Shown piece by piece: positions 45,851 through 57,666 of a DNA stretch of 64,000 bases. Within the stretch, counting starts at the first letter, position 1. Each line of letters opens with the position of its first letter. The stretch is from Oryza sativa Japonica Group (taxonomy: Eukaryota > Streptophyta > Magnoliopsida > Poales > Poaceae). The DNA is taken from assembly GCF_034140825.1 (NCBI RefSeq), contig NC_089045.1:22631501-22695500 (forward strand), written 5' to 3'. The position numbers and the translations under genes were made by a program. The notes under the pieces were generated by a model. That model searched no databases, was not told the origin of the DNA, and saw only the letters and a list, made by a program, of their open reading frames with translations.

Positions 45851-46334
45851 GAGTGCATTATGTTTTGTTCATCTTTTATTACTAAAGTTTCGGTTTAGAC
45901 CATATTTTGCCTAACCTTTCCACTTTGAACGAGATAACTTTACTATTATGGCACTTTAGACCACCCCCAACTTGATCTTTTGTCCATCTATTTCAAACTT
46001 CTACTCGACCTTAAAAGTGGTCTTGTACATATTTATGTTCATCAACATGTGGGAGTCGATGTACTCAAGATTGATGATATGCTTAAGAAGGGATGCAGAT
46101 CCTCTGCAGTACTGCTGATGCAATAGCAGTGGATGACATGTAGGTCCGGCCCCACACATCAATGTCTATTTCTGCATTCGCAGTACTGCAGACAATTCTC
46201 ACTAGCTTAAGAAGAGAGTCGGGTGGTCCAAAGTGCAATAATGGTAAATTAACTAGTCAAAGTGAAAGTGTTTAGTAAAAGGTGACCAAAGCAAAACTTT
46301 GGTAATAAAAGGTGATAAAAACTAAAATTTACTC
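45851..46334. mobile_element. Mutator-type MITE inside MITE copy 4, 484 bp
   Basis: An exact 9-bp duplication taaaatttt lies at 45842-45850 and 46335-46343. Inverted repeats of over 100 bp begin gagtgcattatgtttt on the left and (inverted) gagtaaattttagttttt on the right. Both continue with cttttattac(t/c)aaagttt and reach the cactttagaccaccc / cactttggaccaccc block. The 9-bp duplication and long inverted ends fit Mutator-like MITEs. Confidence 0.82.
46091..46204. mobile_element. Third-level nested short element, 114 bp
   Basis: A direct repeat gcttaagaag flanks it at 46081-46090 and 46205-46214. Internal inverted repeats tctgcagtactgc and gcagtactgcaga sit near both ends. It is inserted inside the 484-bp Mutator-type MITE. 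Confidence 0.65.
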
Positions 46335-46812
46335 TAAAATTTTATTCATAAATTATTTTTGAGCATTTTGTTCACTTTCTACTGCTTACCAGTTACCAGT
46401 CGTAGCTTAACTGATCAGAAATCAGATGGAACACCTACTCGAGTCATACATGCCATGAAGATGCTGTAATTAACTAATCAAGAAGCAAAATCTTCAGATA
46501 CCAGACCTAAAATCTTCAGATATGGACCTTCAGATTTCAGTTCATGTCAGATTAACAAATTAACACCTCAAGCCCCATTAGCCCAACCAGCATGTAGTAA
46601 CCAGTACCAGCATTGCATTTGCACATTTGTACTGCCACAAGCTTTAAATTGCTCACCAACCTTCAGACCAGCGCCATAACTGCCTCACATCTCACTGGCT
46701 ACTCCACTCCAATGCAATAACCTCCTCATCTTCAAGCTCTCATCAGCTAGCAATCCATATTCTCAGCAGAGAAAAAGATCTGCATTTTCACTGTGCTTTG
46801 CAGAGAAAAAGG

Positions 46813-49800
46813 ATGGAGGAGACGTACACCGTGAAGGTGGGTGAAGCAACTCCGGCCGCCGGCGGCAAGCCGTCGGCCGGGCCAGTCTACCGGAGCATCT
46901 ACTCCAAGGATGGCCTCATGAAGCTCCCTGAAGATATCCTGTCCCCTTGGGACTTCTTCAGGTTGGTTTCTTGGCATGGTGCCGGTCAATTTGACAATGC
47001 ATTATTCAATTTGCTTTCATCAAGATTGTGCTAATTTTCTAGTGAGAAGCTTGTATTTCAGTTTATAAGGTTTGAGATTTGAGAGTTATTATGTAAAAAA
47101 AAAGATAGATTTGAGAGATTATGATGATTTTTTTTTTCATATTTTTTGGCTTGTTTCTGTTCTTGAAGTGGAGCAGTCAAGCAGTACCCCAAGAACAAGA
47201 TGCTGGGCCAGCGCAAAGTTTCAGATGGCAAGGTATGTCAAATCTGCATATGTGATAAGAGGCATTCAGATTCTTAGTGATTAAGATTTTTTTAAAAAAA
47301 ACTTATGATTCAATGTGTTTTGATTTTATTTTGAGATGGTGCATTTTTTTTTAAAAAAAAACAATTGTTAGGCTGGTGACTATGTGTGGCTAACATATGA
47401 AGAAGTGTACCAGAAGGTCATTAAGATTGGATCAGCCATCAGAAGCTTACGTGTCAAGCCGGTGAGCAAACGATGTTGATATCTCTGTACATATATGTTG
47501 GGATTTTCTTCTGATAATGTTGATCTCTGTACATATATGTAAGTACTTACTGAAGATAATGTTGATCTGTGTGGTTAGGGTGGTCACTGTGGCATATATG
47601 GATCAAACTGTCCAGAATGGGTTATGGCTATGCAGGTGAATTCATCATTTTTTTTGGTGTGTGTAAGAATTGTTTTGAAAGAGTAACCTGATGTTGGGTT
47701 TACTTTAATTTCATTGTTTGTTCAGGCTTGCAACAGCCAAGGAATATGCTATGTTCCACTGTATGACACCCTTGGTAGGTTCTCCATGCCACAAATACCG
47801 ACTCACTAACAAAAACAGCTATGTGAATGCACATAATTTAAGAATAAAACATGAAGTAAAAAAATACATCTTTATAAAAATGCTCAGATAAAACAAGCAT
47901 TATCCGTGGTATCTGTTAGTGTACTTTATAATGTAGCACTGACTGGTTCAGTGCCTTCAAATAAATTGCAGGTGCAAATGCAGTTGAATTCATAATGGAT
48001 CATGCTGAGATCTCTATAGCATTTGTGCAGGAAAGCAAGATACAATCAGTAAGCAAAGAAATGATCCTTGAAAAATATTCTGTTCTGCACTGTATTAACT
48101 GGCATGCCAAATGCGCCTCAAATTTAAAGCTGATGATATGATGATTGATTAATAGTTACTCAGTACCTGATACAGTAGAAGCAGAACTTGTAACCAGTTG
48201 AGAAGATCAGTTCTACAAATCATTTTATCTTACATCTAACAAGTAGTTGAATTGCAATCTTCAGGTATTATCTGTAGTCAAGAGGTGCAGAGCCCACATC
48301 AAAGGTTAGTTATCTGGACCCTGGCACGGACCTATCAGGATGCCTATATGTAGTTTTATATAATTCATTTCTTTCATTTGTGCAATTTCAGCAATAGTTA
48401 GTTTTGGAGATGTGACAAGTGAACTGAAAAGAGAAGCTGAACAGTTAGGAGTATCTTGCTTTTCTTGGGAAGAATTTTCTTCAATGGTTAGTCTGAATTC
48501 CTATTTTGCTACTTATTCCAAGCCAAAATATTTACTTCATTACAGGATCATAGGTGTTTTTACAAGTGGTAAGTTATTTTCTCAGGGAAAGCAAAACTAT
48601 GAACTTCCCAAGAAACAAAAGGATGACATTTGCACAATCATGTATACAAGTGGAACAACTGGAGACCCGAAGGGTGTGATAATCACAAACAGAGCTCTAA
48701 TTGCCGGTGTTATGACCACAGAACATCTTCTGAAAGTGACAGACAAAGTGGTAAGCCTCTTAAATCAAACACCTGCAGGCTGCAGTTCTCAATAACTAAT
48801 GAAGAATTGATCATAGCTTGTCCATTAAATATCAATATCTTTATATATTTCCTGAGATGTTATTCTGACCATAGTTAATACTAATATTTATGCAGGTGGC
48901 TGAAGATGATTCCTACTTTTCCTATCTCCCATTAGCTCACATATTTGATCAAGTAATTGGAAACTACTGCATTTCTAAAGGAGCCTCCATTGGATTCTGG
49001 CAAGCGGTATGAGCAGCACAATGAAGGATGAATAATTCTGTAGACTATCTTCTTTGACCATCTGGCAGGTGACACAAACCACTTTCTTACCAGGACATTA
49101 GGTATCTCATGGAGGATGTGCAAATGATGAAACCAACGGTATTTTGTGGTGTCCCTCGTGTTTATGATCGTATATACACAGGTAAAATGCACAAAAAAAG
49201 TCAAATAATTGTCTCAATTGCAACCACATTTTGTGATTAGCGGTAATATGGGAATATCATGAATTGAAGGTATTAATCAGAAAATTCAGTCTGGAGGGAT
49301 GATAGCCAAAAGCCTTTTCCAGTATGCATACAACTAGTAAGTACTGCTTATAAAAAACATTGAAAATACATGTATCACTTAATCCTGTCCAACTTTACAG
49401 TTCTCGTATAACTAAATCTGTCACATTGTCATCACTCATCAGCAAACTTGGAAATTTGCGGAAAGGGTTGAAACAGGATGAAGCCTCGCCATTTTTTGAC
49501 AAAATAGTTTTCAGTAAAGTACGTGCAGATTTTAAGACAACTTTTCATTTTCCCCCTTAGTTAGAACATCTATGAAATAATTTTATCATTTATGTTACAG
49601 ATAAAAGAAGGGCTTGGAGGCCGGATACGACTCCTTCTATCAGGAGCAGCACCTTTGCCAAGACACGTCGAAGAATTCATGCGGGTTACCAGCTGCAGTG
49701 TACTTGTACAAGGATATGGTGAGTTCCAAAATTCATGTGGAAAATGTAGACTTTAACCTGGACCCATCATAACCATATAGCAACTTAGCATGGTTAGTTA

Positions 49801-51144
49801 GTTGGTCCTGATTCAGTTCAGTAATTGACCTGTTATGGACTTAAAAGATGTAAAATGCTTGTATTTCTTTAATTTCCAAATTAGCATTAGTAATCTTAAT
49901 CATAAACTCATAGCATAAATATACTTACTTGTACAATCCCGAGAAGCATATCACTCACCATGCTCTTGGTATGCAGGGCTAACAGAGAGTTGCTCAGGAT
50001 GCTTCACATCAATCGCCAATGTTTTCTCAATGATTGGATCAGTTGGTCCTCCTGTGACGACAATCGAGGCACGGTTAGAATCCATTCCAGAAATGGGGTA
50101 TGACGCACTCTCAAATGTGCCTAGGGGTGAGATCTGCTTGAGGGGTCACACCTTGTTCTCCGGGTACTACAAGCGCCCTGACCTCACCGAGGAAGTATTC
50201 TCAGATGGTTGGTTCCATACAGGTAAAGTCATTTACCCTCAGTTTCACGCCTTACTGAATGATCTGACAGTGGAGATAAATTGTCTCAAATTAGCAATCA
50301 TCTTATGTATGAAGGTGATATCGGTGAGTGGCAACCAGACGGCACAATGAAGATCATCGACAGAAAGAAGAACATTTTCAAGCTGTCCCAAGGGGAGTAT
50401 GTAGCAGTGGAGGTCCTGGAAAGCGCATACGTGCAGTCTCCTCTCGTTACATCAGTATGACAACTGAAACAAAAACTAAGTCAAAGTAGTAACACATTTT
50501 TTTTGAGGTTCAACTCACCAAGAATCATCTTTGAATCAGGTTTGGGTCTATGGAAACAGCTTTGAGTCCTTCCTTGTTGCTGTGGTTGTCCCTGAGAAGC
50601 AGGCCATTGAGGATTGGGCTGCACAAAACAACAAGACTGGTAACTTTGCAGAATTGTGCAACGATCCGAAGGCAAGAATGTACATACAGGATGAGCTAAA
50701 CAAAACTGGCAAAAGACTAGGGGTATGCCGATAACCGTCATGGAAATTATTATTTAAGTTAACTTCTATTCATGATTAATGACAATTCATAAGACATTAT
50801 TCTTGTGCCATGCAGTTGAGAGGATTTGAGATGCTAAAGGCAATTCACCTAGAGACAACGCCATTCAGCATAGAGAAGGACCTGGTGACTCCAACTTTTA
50901 AGCTCAAGAGACCCCAGCTGCTCAAATATTACAAGGTTAGAGAGAACAAACTCTATAACCATGATTTCCTGGTTTTGTTCTTATGATTTATTTTACGGAT
51001 GCAAACATGTGAATGAAGTTCTTCATGACATTATTCTGGTGATCTTTATAAGACTAAGCATGTGGATAATGGTAGCACATTTTTTTAATGCAGGATTGCA
51101 TTGATCAGCTGTACAAGGATGCCAAGGTGGGAAATAAACAGTGA
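46813..51144 (+). CDS. LACS: Long-chain acyl-CoA synthetase (LACS4-like), 19 exons, 661 aa
   Basis: Exons are 46813-46961, 47169-47232, 47372-47461, 47579-47635, 47726-47774, 47972-48048, 48265-48304, 48392-48486, 48586-48750, 48896-49006, 49094-49181, 49270-49336, 49443-49518, 49601-49718, 49977-50222, 50315-50454, 50540-50722, 50816-50935 and 51094-51144. Every junction keeps frame. The start [20 protein letters not shown] matches LACS3/4/5-type N-termini. The AMP-binding P-loop [12 protein letters not shown] is near residue 227. The second AMP motif GYGLTES is near 415. The fatty-acid-binding signature runs [16 protein letters not shown] to [10 protein letters not shown] near 495-520. The enzyme activates C16-C20 fatty acids to CoA esters with ATP at ER or other membranes, for lipid, wax and cutin synthesis. 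All motifs are intact. It converges with the LRR receptor gene, whose stop is 660 bp away. Confidence 0.95.
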
Positions 51145-51802
51145 TGGTAAAACAGAACCAAGTGGTTATTGAATTTCATGATTATTCAGAAGGAATCATG
51201 TACATATCAATAATCATGATTCAAGAGTTAAAGGCCTATCTTTTTAAGATAAAGAGTTAAAGCCTATCTGTTGTGTCTCTAGATGTAAGAACTAATATAC
51301 ATATATATACTATTCTGTCATTCAGGGCCTGAGTTTGACACATAATATTCTGCATTCAGAAGAACACAAATATATAAATGAGTGCTGTAAAACTTCAAGG
51401 AGAAAATTCATATCCTAATCTGAACTGAAAAGCTTAATGTTTGATTTACTCTTACTGTGCAAAATCTGCATTTATGCAAAGTTGCAAACTGGCATTAGCA
51501 CTATTCACCTTTGTTACATAACAGAGGTGCTGATGCGATTTTCATTAGATATAAAATGTGGATAGAATGTGAAATACTAATTCTCTGTCTTCAGAAATAC
51601 ATTCATTTAAGAGGAGTGCAAAAATTATTATTTTCAAACCAAGAGCTATATACAATTAGACATAGTCTGATATTCTTGACAGTTGCTTCAATGGATCAAA
51701 AATAGCAGAGTAAGATGCTGCTATATGCTTCTTCAGTATCATGTCTTCAAGTTCAAGTGTCAACAACTTCATAATGCTTTGCTTTTAACCCTACATAACA
51801 GA

Positions 51803-54800
51803 TCACCCTCTGCCAAATCTTTTACATGTAAGAACTAAAAAGACATATATCTGATCGTATATTCTGTCAATGAAGCAGAAATAACAAAGCCTCCAAGATT
51901 TCTTGAACAATAGGACGCAGAACACAACCCATAGACCGAACACGAACCCCAAACAGTGTCCAAAACCAAAGGACATTGGATCAAAGTCACGCTCAGCTAT
52001 TTCCTGTCCATCTAGCTTTGATGCATCATTTGCTGAACAATTTTCTCGAAGAGGCGGCCCGCAGAGGCCGCTATTGCCACCGTACATATATGGATGCTCC
52101 TCATAGAGGGTGTCAAGTTGCGATCCTGACGGTATTCTTCCTGTAAGATTGTTGTCAGCCAAATCCAAGAAGCTTAGATATGTCAGATTTGACAAGCTTG
52201 AAGGGATTTCTCCGGAGAGCATGTTTCTCGATAGGTCAAGCGATTCCAACGACCGAATGATCCCAATCTTTTCTGGAATTTTGCCACTCAAGCGATTCCA
52301 TGATAGATTCAAGTTTAATAACGCATCAAGAGAAATCATTTCTTCTGGAATTATCCCAGTCAAGTCATTGAGTGATAAGTCAATGCTTACCATATCCAAA
52401 ATTCCAACACCATAGTTGAGTTCTTGGCCCTTGGTGACCACAGACAAGCTATTTCCAGGCTCACCAACTACACTTGCATACCCTTGGTAAGGGAATGAAT
52501 GAACTATTCCTTTTGTTTGTGTCATAGCAGTTAAATTCGACAAACCCCGAGGTATGGTTCCTGATATATTATTTCCTGCAAGATTCAAATGATGGAGGAG
52601 TTTGAGCTTTGTTAAGATGTTTGGAATATTACCGGAGAACATGTTATAGCTTAACTGCAGAAATTGTAGCTGCACCAAGTCCCCAATCCACATTGGCAGT
52701 GTTCCAGAGAAGCTATTCCATCCAAGATCCAGGAAACCCAAACTTGTGCAGCTTTGCACAAATTGTGGGAATTCACCAGAGAGGCTATTGTTACTCAAAA
52801 GCAGGTACCTCATGGTTCCCATCGAATCGCATCGGGGTAGTTCTCCAACTAAAAGATTGTTCGCCAAGTCTAAGATAAACAAGTCCTGCGATTCGCAGAT
52901 GGATTCAGGAATTGTACCTGTGATGTGATTTGAGAACAGAATTAGCGATAGCAATTTCGGAGACTGAATCTTTGGCAAAGGCCCTGACAATGAGTTTATG
53001 GAGATGTCCAAGATGGTGATATTCCTTGGTAGCTTTGGTATGTGCCCAGTAAGTTGGTTTGAACTGAGATAGAGTTCTTGAATTGACATGGCCTCCAAAT
53101 TTGCCGGCAACCCGCCATATATCGAGTTCTCGGAGATATCCAAAACTGCCATCTTTGGAAATGCAGTGCTGAGCCAATCCGGAAGCGTATCATTTATACC
53201 TGTGCTTGAGATATCAAGGCAGGAGAAATCCACCTGCCACTGAAGCCATGCAGGAAACAAAGGACCCATTGCGCAATGCGAAAAATTCACTTTCTCGAGA
53301 CTGAAGGGAGGCTTCCACTCTGAACCCACCTCAATCTTGAGGGGATTCAGAGACAAGTCTATCGTCGTTAACCTCGCCAATCTAGCAAAGTGCTCTTCAG
53401 TGATCACACCATCAAGATCATTTCTACTGATGTCAAGGTAAGTCAAATTAGCGAGCTTACCGATCTCGGAAGGAACATGTCCACTGAGGTGGTTACCATA
53501 GAGGTCTAGTGTGGTTAAGCTACCAAGATACCCAATTTCTTCAGGGATTTGTCCAGTGAGGAAATTTTCAGACAACACAAGGGTGCTCAAACCTGCAAAA
53601 CACCCTTCTCCTGCCGGTATCAATCCGGTGAGGTTATTGAAAGACAGATCAAGAATGTCCAAACCTGACAAATTCCCCATCGACCGCGGTATCGGACCAG
53701 TGAGATTGTTATAAGAGAGATCAAGAACGCGCAACCCGGTCAGATGCATCAGTTTGTCATAATCCGGCAAGGTTCTTGTCATACCATTGTTTGGCAGGTA
53801 CAATTCCTGCAACATGTTTGATGATGAACACTGCTGCGGCAGCCTCTGCATCAGCTCGCCGATGTCGCCGCCGTCGAGGGCCGAATCGAGATCTAGCACC
53901 CTCAGATTGCAGAGGCCTCTCAGGCTTCTTGGCATGGTGGCCCTGTTGCCATTGTAGGAGAGATCAAGAACCTGGAGGGATGCCATGGCGTCCAGCTCGT
54001 CGGGGATCTGGCCGTGCAGGTGGGTCCCCATCAGGTTCAGGTCGGTGAGGCTCGTGATGTTCCAGATCCAGGCGAGCTCGGCTCGGTGGTCGAGGTGGTT
54101 CATGGAGAGGTCGAGCAACTTGAGGTTGGTGAGGTTGCGAGGAAGAAGCCGCCGCCATTGTTGCGTGCTCGAGCTCGGGAGCGAGCAGGAGGAGAGGTGG
54201 AGGGCTGTGAGGGATGGGAGCATGGCGATGGCGAGAGGCCAGTCTCGCGCGCTGCTCAGGTCGACCGAGCTCAAGCTCAGGTGGCGCAGCGATGGCATGC
54301 GGGCGAGCCATGAGAGCTCCGACGAGCGCGCGAGCTGCGGGGAGAAATCGGTGGAGAGGTCGAGGTAGCGGAGGCTCGAGAGGTTCCCGAGGTGGGGTGG
54401 GACCTCGCCGGAGAAGTAGATGCCGGAGAGGTTGAGGTAGCGGAGGCTCGCGAGCCCGCCCAGGAACGCCGGCGGCGGGCCCGGCGGCGAGCCCTGGAGG
54501 TAGTTACGGCTGAGGTCGAGGTGGCGCAGCCGGCGGAGGGAGAGGAGCGCCGGGCTGATCGCGCCGACGAGCGCCGCGCCGCCGGCGTAGTACCCTCGGT
54601 CGTCGTGCTCCGCGCCGCCGCCGCCTGCGGCGGCGGCGGCGTCGTTGCGGAGGCGGAGCGCCACCACGTGCCCGTTCGTCCGGTTGCTGCACCGGACGCC
54701 ACGCCACCGGCAGCAGTCGCCGCCTCCTCCCCGACGCCGCCACGTGGCGAGGCGCCCCGCGGGGTCGCCGGTGACGCCGTCCCTGAACGCCAGCAGCGCG

Positions 54801-54883
54801 TCGCGCTCCTCCGGCACGCATGCCAGCGACAGGGTGGCGGCGGCGGCGAGCAAGAACGTCGCGGCGAGGCGGCGCGCGGACAT
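51803..54883 (-). CDS. LRR receptor-like protein (RLP, Cf/HcrVf type), single exon, 1026 aa
   Basis: The start at 54883 opens with signal peptide MSARRLAATFLLAAAATLSL. The LRRNT cap CVPEERDALLAFRDGVTGDP continues to DCCRWRGVRCSNRT. About 28-30 extracellular LRRs (LxxLxLxxNxLxGxIPxxL) follow. A non-LRR island (GIVHSFPYQGYASVVGEPGN to VTKGQELNYGVG, about residues 800-850) precedes the last four repeats, as in Cf-type RLPs. After the cap CGPPLRENC comes an acidic spacer, a membrane helix (FGHCLGFVFGLWVVFCVLLF) and a short tail without kinase domain. It would sit at the plasma membrane and signal through SOBIR1/BAK1-type partners. The ligand is unknown. The frame is intact and intronless. The 5' end is extremely GC-rich. 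A cgttgacc W-box-like site lies near 55055. Confidence 0.93.
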   Translation of the reverse strand: MSARRLAATFLLAAAATLSLACVPEERDALLAFRDGVTGDPAGRLATWRRRGGGGDCCRWRGVRCSNRTNGHVVALRLRNDAAAAAGGGGAEHDDRGYYAGGAALVGAISPALLSLRRLRHLDLSRNYLQGSPPGPPPAFLGGLASLRYLNLSGIYFSGEVPPHLGNLSSLRYLDLSTDFSPQLARSSELSWLARMPSLRHLSLSSVDLSSARDWPLAIAMLPSLTALHLSSCSLPSSSTQQWRRLLPRNLTNLKLLDLSMNHLDHRAELAWIWNITSLTDLNLMGTHLHGQIPDELDAMASLQVLDLSYNGNRATMPRSLRGLCNLRVLDLDSALDGGDIGELMQRLPQQCSSSNMLQELYLPNNGMTRTLPDYDKLMHLTGLRVLDLSYNNLTGPIPRSMGNLSGLDILDLSFNNLTGLIPAGEGCFAGLSTLVLSENFLTGQIPEEIGYLGSLTTLDLYGNHLSGHVPSEIGKLANLTYLDISRNDLDGVITEEHFARLARLTTIDLSLNPLKIEVGSEWKPPFSLEKVNFSHCAMGPLFPAWLQWQVDFSCLDISSTGINDTLPDWLSTAFPKMAVLDISENSIYGGLPANLEAMSIQELYLSSNQLTGHIPKLPRNITILDISINSLSGPLPKIQSPKLLSLILFSNHITGTIPESICESQDLFILDLANNLLVGELPRCDSMGTMRYLLLSNNSLSGEFPQFVQSCTSLGFLDLGWNSFSGTLPMWIGDLVQLQFLQLSYNMFSGNIPNILTKLKLLHHLNLAGNNISGTIPRGLSNLTAMTQTKGIVHSFPYQGYASVVGEPGNSLSVVTKGQELNYGVGILDMVSIDLSLNDLTGIIPEEMISLDALLNLNLSWNRLSGKIPEKIGIIRSLESLDLSRNMLSGEIPSSLSNLTYLSFLDLADNNLTGRIPSGSQLDTLYEEHPYMYGGNSGLCGPPLRENCSANDASKLDGQEIAERDFDPMSFGFGHCLGFVFGLWVVFCVLLFKKSWRLCYFCFIDRIYDQIYVFLVLTCKRFGRG

Positions 54884-55330
54884 GGCGGCCCCCGGCCGTG
54901 GACTAGCATGGACGGCGACGGCGACCGGTTCGTTCGTCTATGTAGGCGGCTGCAATCACTGACCCGCCCGCCCCCACCACCATGGATGATGGATGTGAGC
55001 CTCGCCGCCATTGATGATGGATGTGAAGGTCTAGTCGTTGTCCGTTGATTGATCGTTGACCGGATGTATCATCGAGGCGCGCGAGGTAGACGAACCCGAA
55101 CTCCGTGGAAAATCGGCGCAGTTTTCGGCTACTTTTTGACGGATTCTTTTTTCGAAAATATATATTCTTTTCACATTTTCAGGGCTTCTATAGCTTTCGG
55201 TGGAAAAACAAAAGATTTGGATTTCTAAGGATCAATTTATATGAGTGTTAATGAAGTATAGAAAAACCAAAAGAAAATATCATTTTCTACAAGTTGTATA
55301 TTCCTGTGAATTAATGTGTACAAACATTAC
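54884..55330. other. RLP promoter region
   Basis: Upstream of the RLP start on the minus strand. Contains a duplicated gatgatggatgtga near 54983 and 55013 and a ttgacc motif (55056), possibly WRKY-bound. No gene is seen. Confidence 0.4.
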
Positions 55331-55530
55331 GGTCCCATCATTTTCCTTATTCGGGGAATAAGCGAAACAACATATTTACAAACAAAAATAAATAATTTAT
55401 GAATAAAACGTGTTCTTAATGATATATAAGCAAATACTGAAAAAGTTTAATAAACTTTGATGAAAAAACTCTAAAATAAACTTTAAATTTAAAGTTAAAA
55501 TTTAAATTTTAACGGATAAGCAGGAGTACA
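55331..55530. mobile_element. MITE copy 5 (ccatcgtttcgctt family), degraded
   Basis: The left end ggtcccatcattttccttat is followed by ataaaacgtgttcttaatga and aaatttaaagttaaaattta blocks shared with the other copies. The right terminus is eroded. Confidence 0.55.
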
Positions 55531-55714
55531 GGAAAAAAGATGAGACTTACTATTCCTTACCTTAATTTTCTATTCCAATGAATACAAATTCCTCCGAAAA
55601 TGCTCTACTCCGGCGACTGGCCACGCACCCCTCCCACACCCCTCCCACGTGTGTATCTGCTAAACCCATCTACTTCTCCCTCCTTTTTTACATAAAAGAT
55701 GTTTTATCTAGTAT

Positions 55715-56015
55715 ATTTACAATGTTTCACTATTTATTGATTTAATAATGTAGTGAATTAAAATATTCTTTTGCAAAAAACCCCATATTTTGGAAACTCT
55801 CTATTAAGAAAATTTAGTTTATTTTTTATTCCAAAAAAATGTTTCACCTGTACTCACAATGTTTCACTATATATATCTAATGTTGCAATGAACGAAACAT
55901 TCCATTGCAACAAAAAAACCCACATATTTTGGAAACCTCCTATTAAGGGAATTTGGTTTATTTTTTGTTCCACCGAAAAATATTTCACATAGTGTACTCA
56001 CAATGTTTCACTATG
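55715..56015. repeat. Tandem repeat of ~140 bp, about two copies
   Basis: The word caatgtttcactat recurs at about 55719, 55856 and 56002. Between these, catattttggaaac, ctattaag(a/g)(a/g)aattt and gtttattttttatt/gttcc blocks repeat in order. Confidence 0.8.
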
Positions 56016-57228
56016 TAAAGAACTGAAACATTCTTTCGCTATTTGCTGAAACATTGTTTTTATATATGGTGAAATAACACCCGATTTAAATGAGTGAAAC
56101 ATTTTCAATCTACTTAATGAAACAATTCCGATATACCTGGTAGAACATCGTGCAATATTTAAAAATAATTCAATAATAAACTTTTTTTTTCATCAGAATA
56201 TATCCATGTGTGGTTTTGTTATAAAGATTTAATTGCAACGAATTTAATGGTACAATCGGATCATAATTTGATTAAGTAATTTAAGAGATAAATCAGTTTA
56301 AAGTAATTTTACACGTAAATCGAGCGCTGACGTCATGTTAATGTTAGCGCCCGATTTTACCCCCCCCCCCCCGATCGGACGCCCGACCAGGAGTCATCTC
56401 CGAATTCCTCCGAACATAAAAAAAACCCTTACAGGAATATACTAAATGACAAAAATATACCATCGTTGCAGTTACAGTTATGCTCTACAAACTCGTGGCA
56501 GCATGCGCATGATGCGAACTCGCTGCCGGGCTGCCGGCGCCGGCTGACGAGTTCGCTTGGTCCGCTTGGATGCCCAGCGAAGTGACTGGCATAGGCTAAT
56601 GCCATAATTAATCATCATGATTATTTGTTAATTAACTTGCTAATGACACCAATGAAAGAAAGAATGATTAATTATTTAATAAATAATGACATTAATTAAT
56701 TAATTAGTCGTGTGAGTTGCTACACAACGATTCGAGCTTGCCGTGAGTTCACATTTTTCCACGCGAAGTTGAACACTCGCCACGAGCTCGTGATGATGTC
56801 ACCGACACGTCACGAGTTTGCGCAGTCTTCGTGCGACACACGCGGACCATGAGAACTTGTGATGATGTCATGGGCACTCCACGAGTTCGCGCACTCTCGG
56901 TGTGAACTTTGGCCTCAAAGGCAGACTTTGCCCTTGCTTCTATCTTAGCCATCCATTCAGCAATTAATGGACCTATCAAAGTAATTAATTCAGCAACCAA
57001 CCAACCGAGATTAAAAAAAGAAAACTATCTACTAGTCGGATAAGAGCTGCAACATGATCTTTGATTTCACGTTTTTTCAGGACTTTCGACAGTATATTTA
57101 CTCGATATTTATGGGTCACTTTTTTTCTTTCAAAAACAATTAATTTTTTAACGGTAAACTATATACATTTACACGTTAATTATACTATCACTTTAAAACG
57201 AGGATAAAAGCAAATGATTATACTGTCG
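56016..57228. other. Intergenic with repeats, no gene seen
   Basis: Includes a C-run (about 56359-56372) and an AATT-rich stretch (56600-56710). The frame 56749-57000 (minus) lies over the tandem repeat and is not supported. Confidence 0.4.
56790..56927. repeat. Tandem duplication of a 69-bp unit
   Basis: gtgatgatgtca occurs at 56790 and 56859 and is followed in both copies by cacgagttt/ttcgcgca and c(t/g)tgtg(c/t)ga blocks, diverged by about 20-25 percent by eye. Confidence 0.7.
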
Positions 57229-57369
57229 CTATGTTTAGTTTCAAAATAATTCTTCAAACTTATAATTTTTCCATCACATCAAACTTTTCTACACACAAAC
57301 TTTCAGCTTTTCCGTCACATCGTTCCAATTTCAACCAAACTTCTAAATTTGGTGTGAACTAAACATAGC
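57229..57369. mobile_element. Short MITE with gctatgtttagtt ends, 141 bp
   Basis: The ends gctatgtttagttt and gaactaaacatagc are inverted repeats. The interior has cacatcaaacttttctacac. The target duplication is unclear. Confidence 0.7.
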
Positions 57370-57515
57370 CTGTATTCGGCACCCATTTTCCTAACATTTC
57401 TCTCGTTTTTTACGTGCATGTTTCCAAAATGCTAAACGATACTTTTTTTTTAAATGTATCTATACGTAAAGTTGCTTAAAAAATCAAATTAATTTATTTT
57501 TTTAGAAAATAGCTA

Positions 57516-57666
57516 CTTCCTCCGTTTTACAATGCAAGTCATTCTAGCATTCTCCATATTTATATTAATGTTAATGAATCTAAATAGATATATATGTCTA
57601 AATTCATTACCACTAATATGAATATGAGAAATACTAAAATAACTTAATATTGTAAAATAAAGGGAG
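57516..57666. mobile_element. Stowaway-type MITE, 151 bp
   Basis: The ends cttcctccgttttacaatgc and (inverted) ctccctttattttacaatat have TA at 57514-57515 and 57667-57668. It lies about 450 bp upstream of the RIP-family gene start. Confidence 0.82.

Larger units (their letters stand above)
45735..46410. mobile_element. MITE copy 4 (ccatcgtttcgctt family), interrupted
   Basis: The left part (gctaaaattttaattttaaa ... ctaacaatatagatataaaa) and the right part (attcataaattatttttgag ... gcttaccagttaccagtcgt) rebuild the family order seen in the other copies. The halves are separated by the 484-bp element at 45851-46334. Confidence 0.6.
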
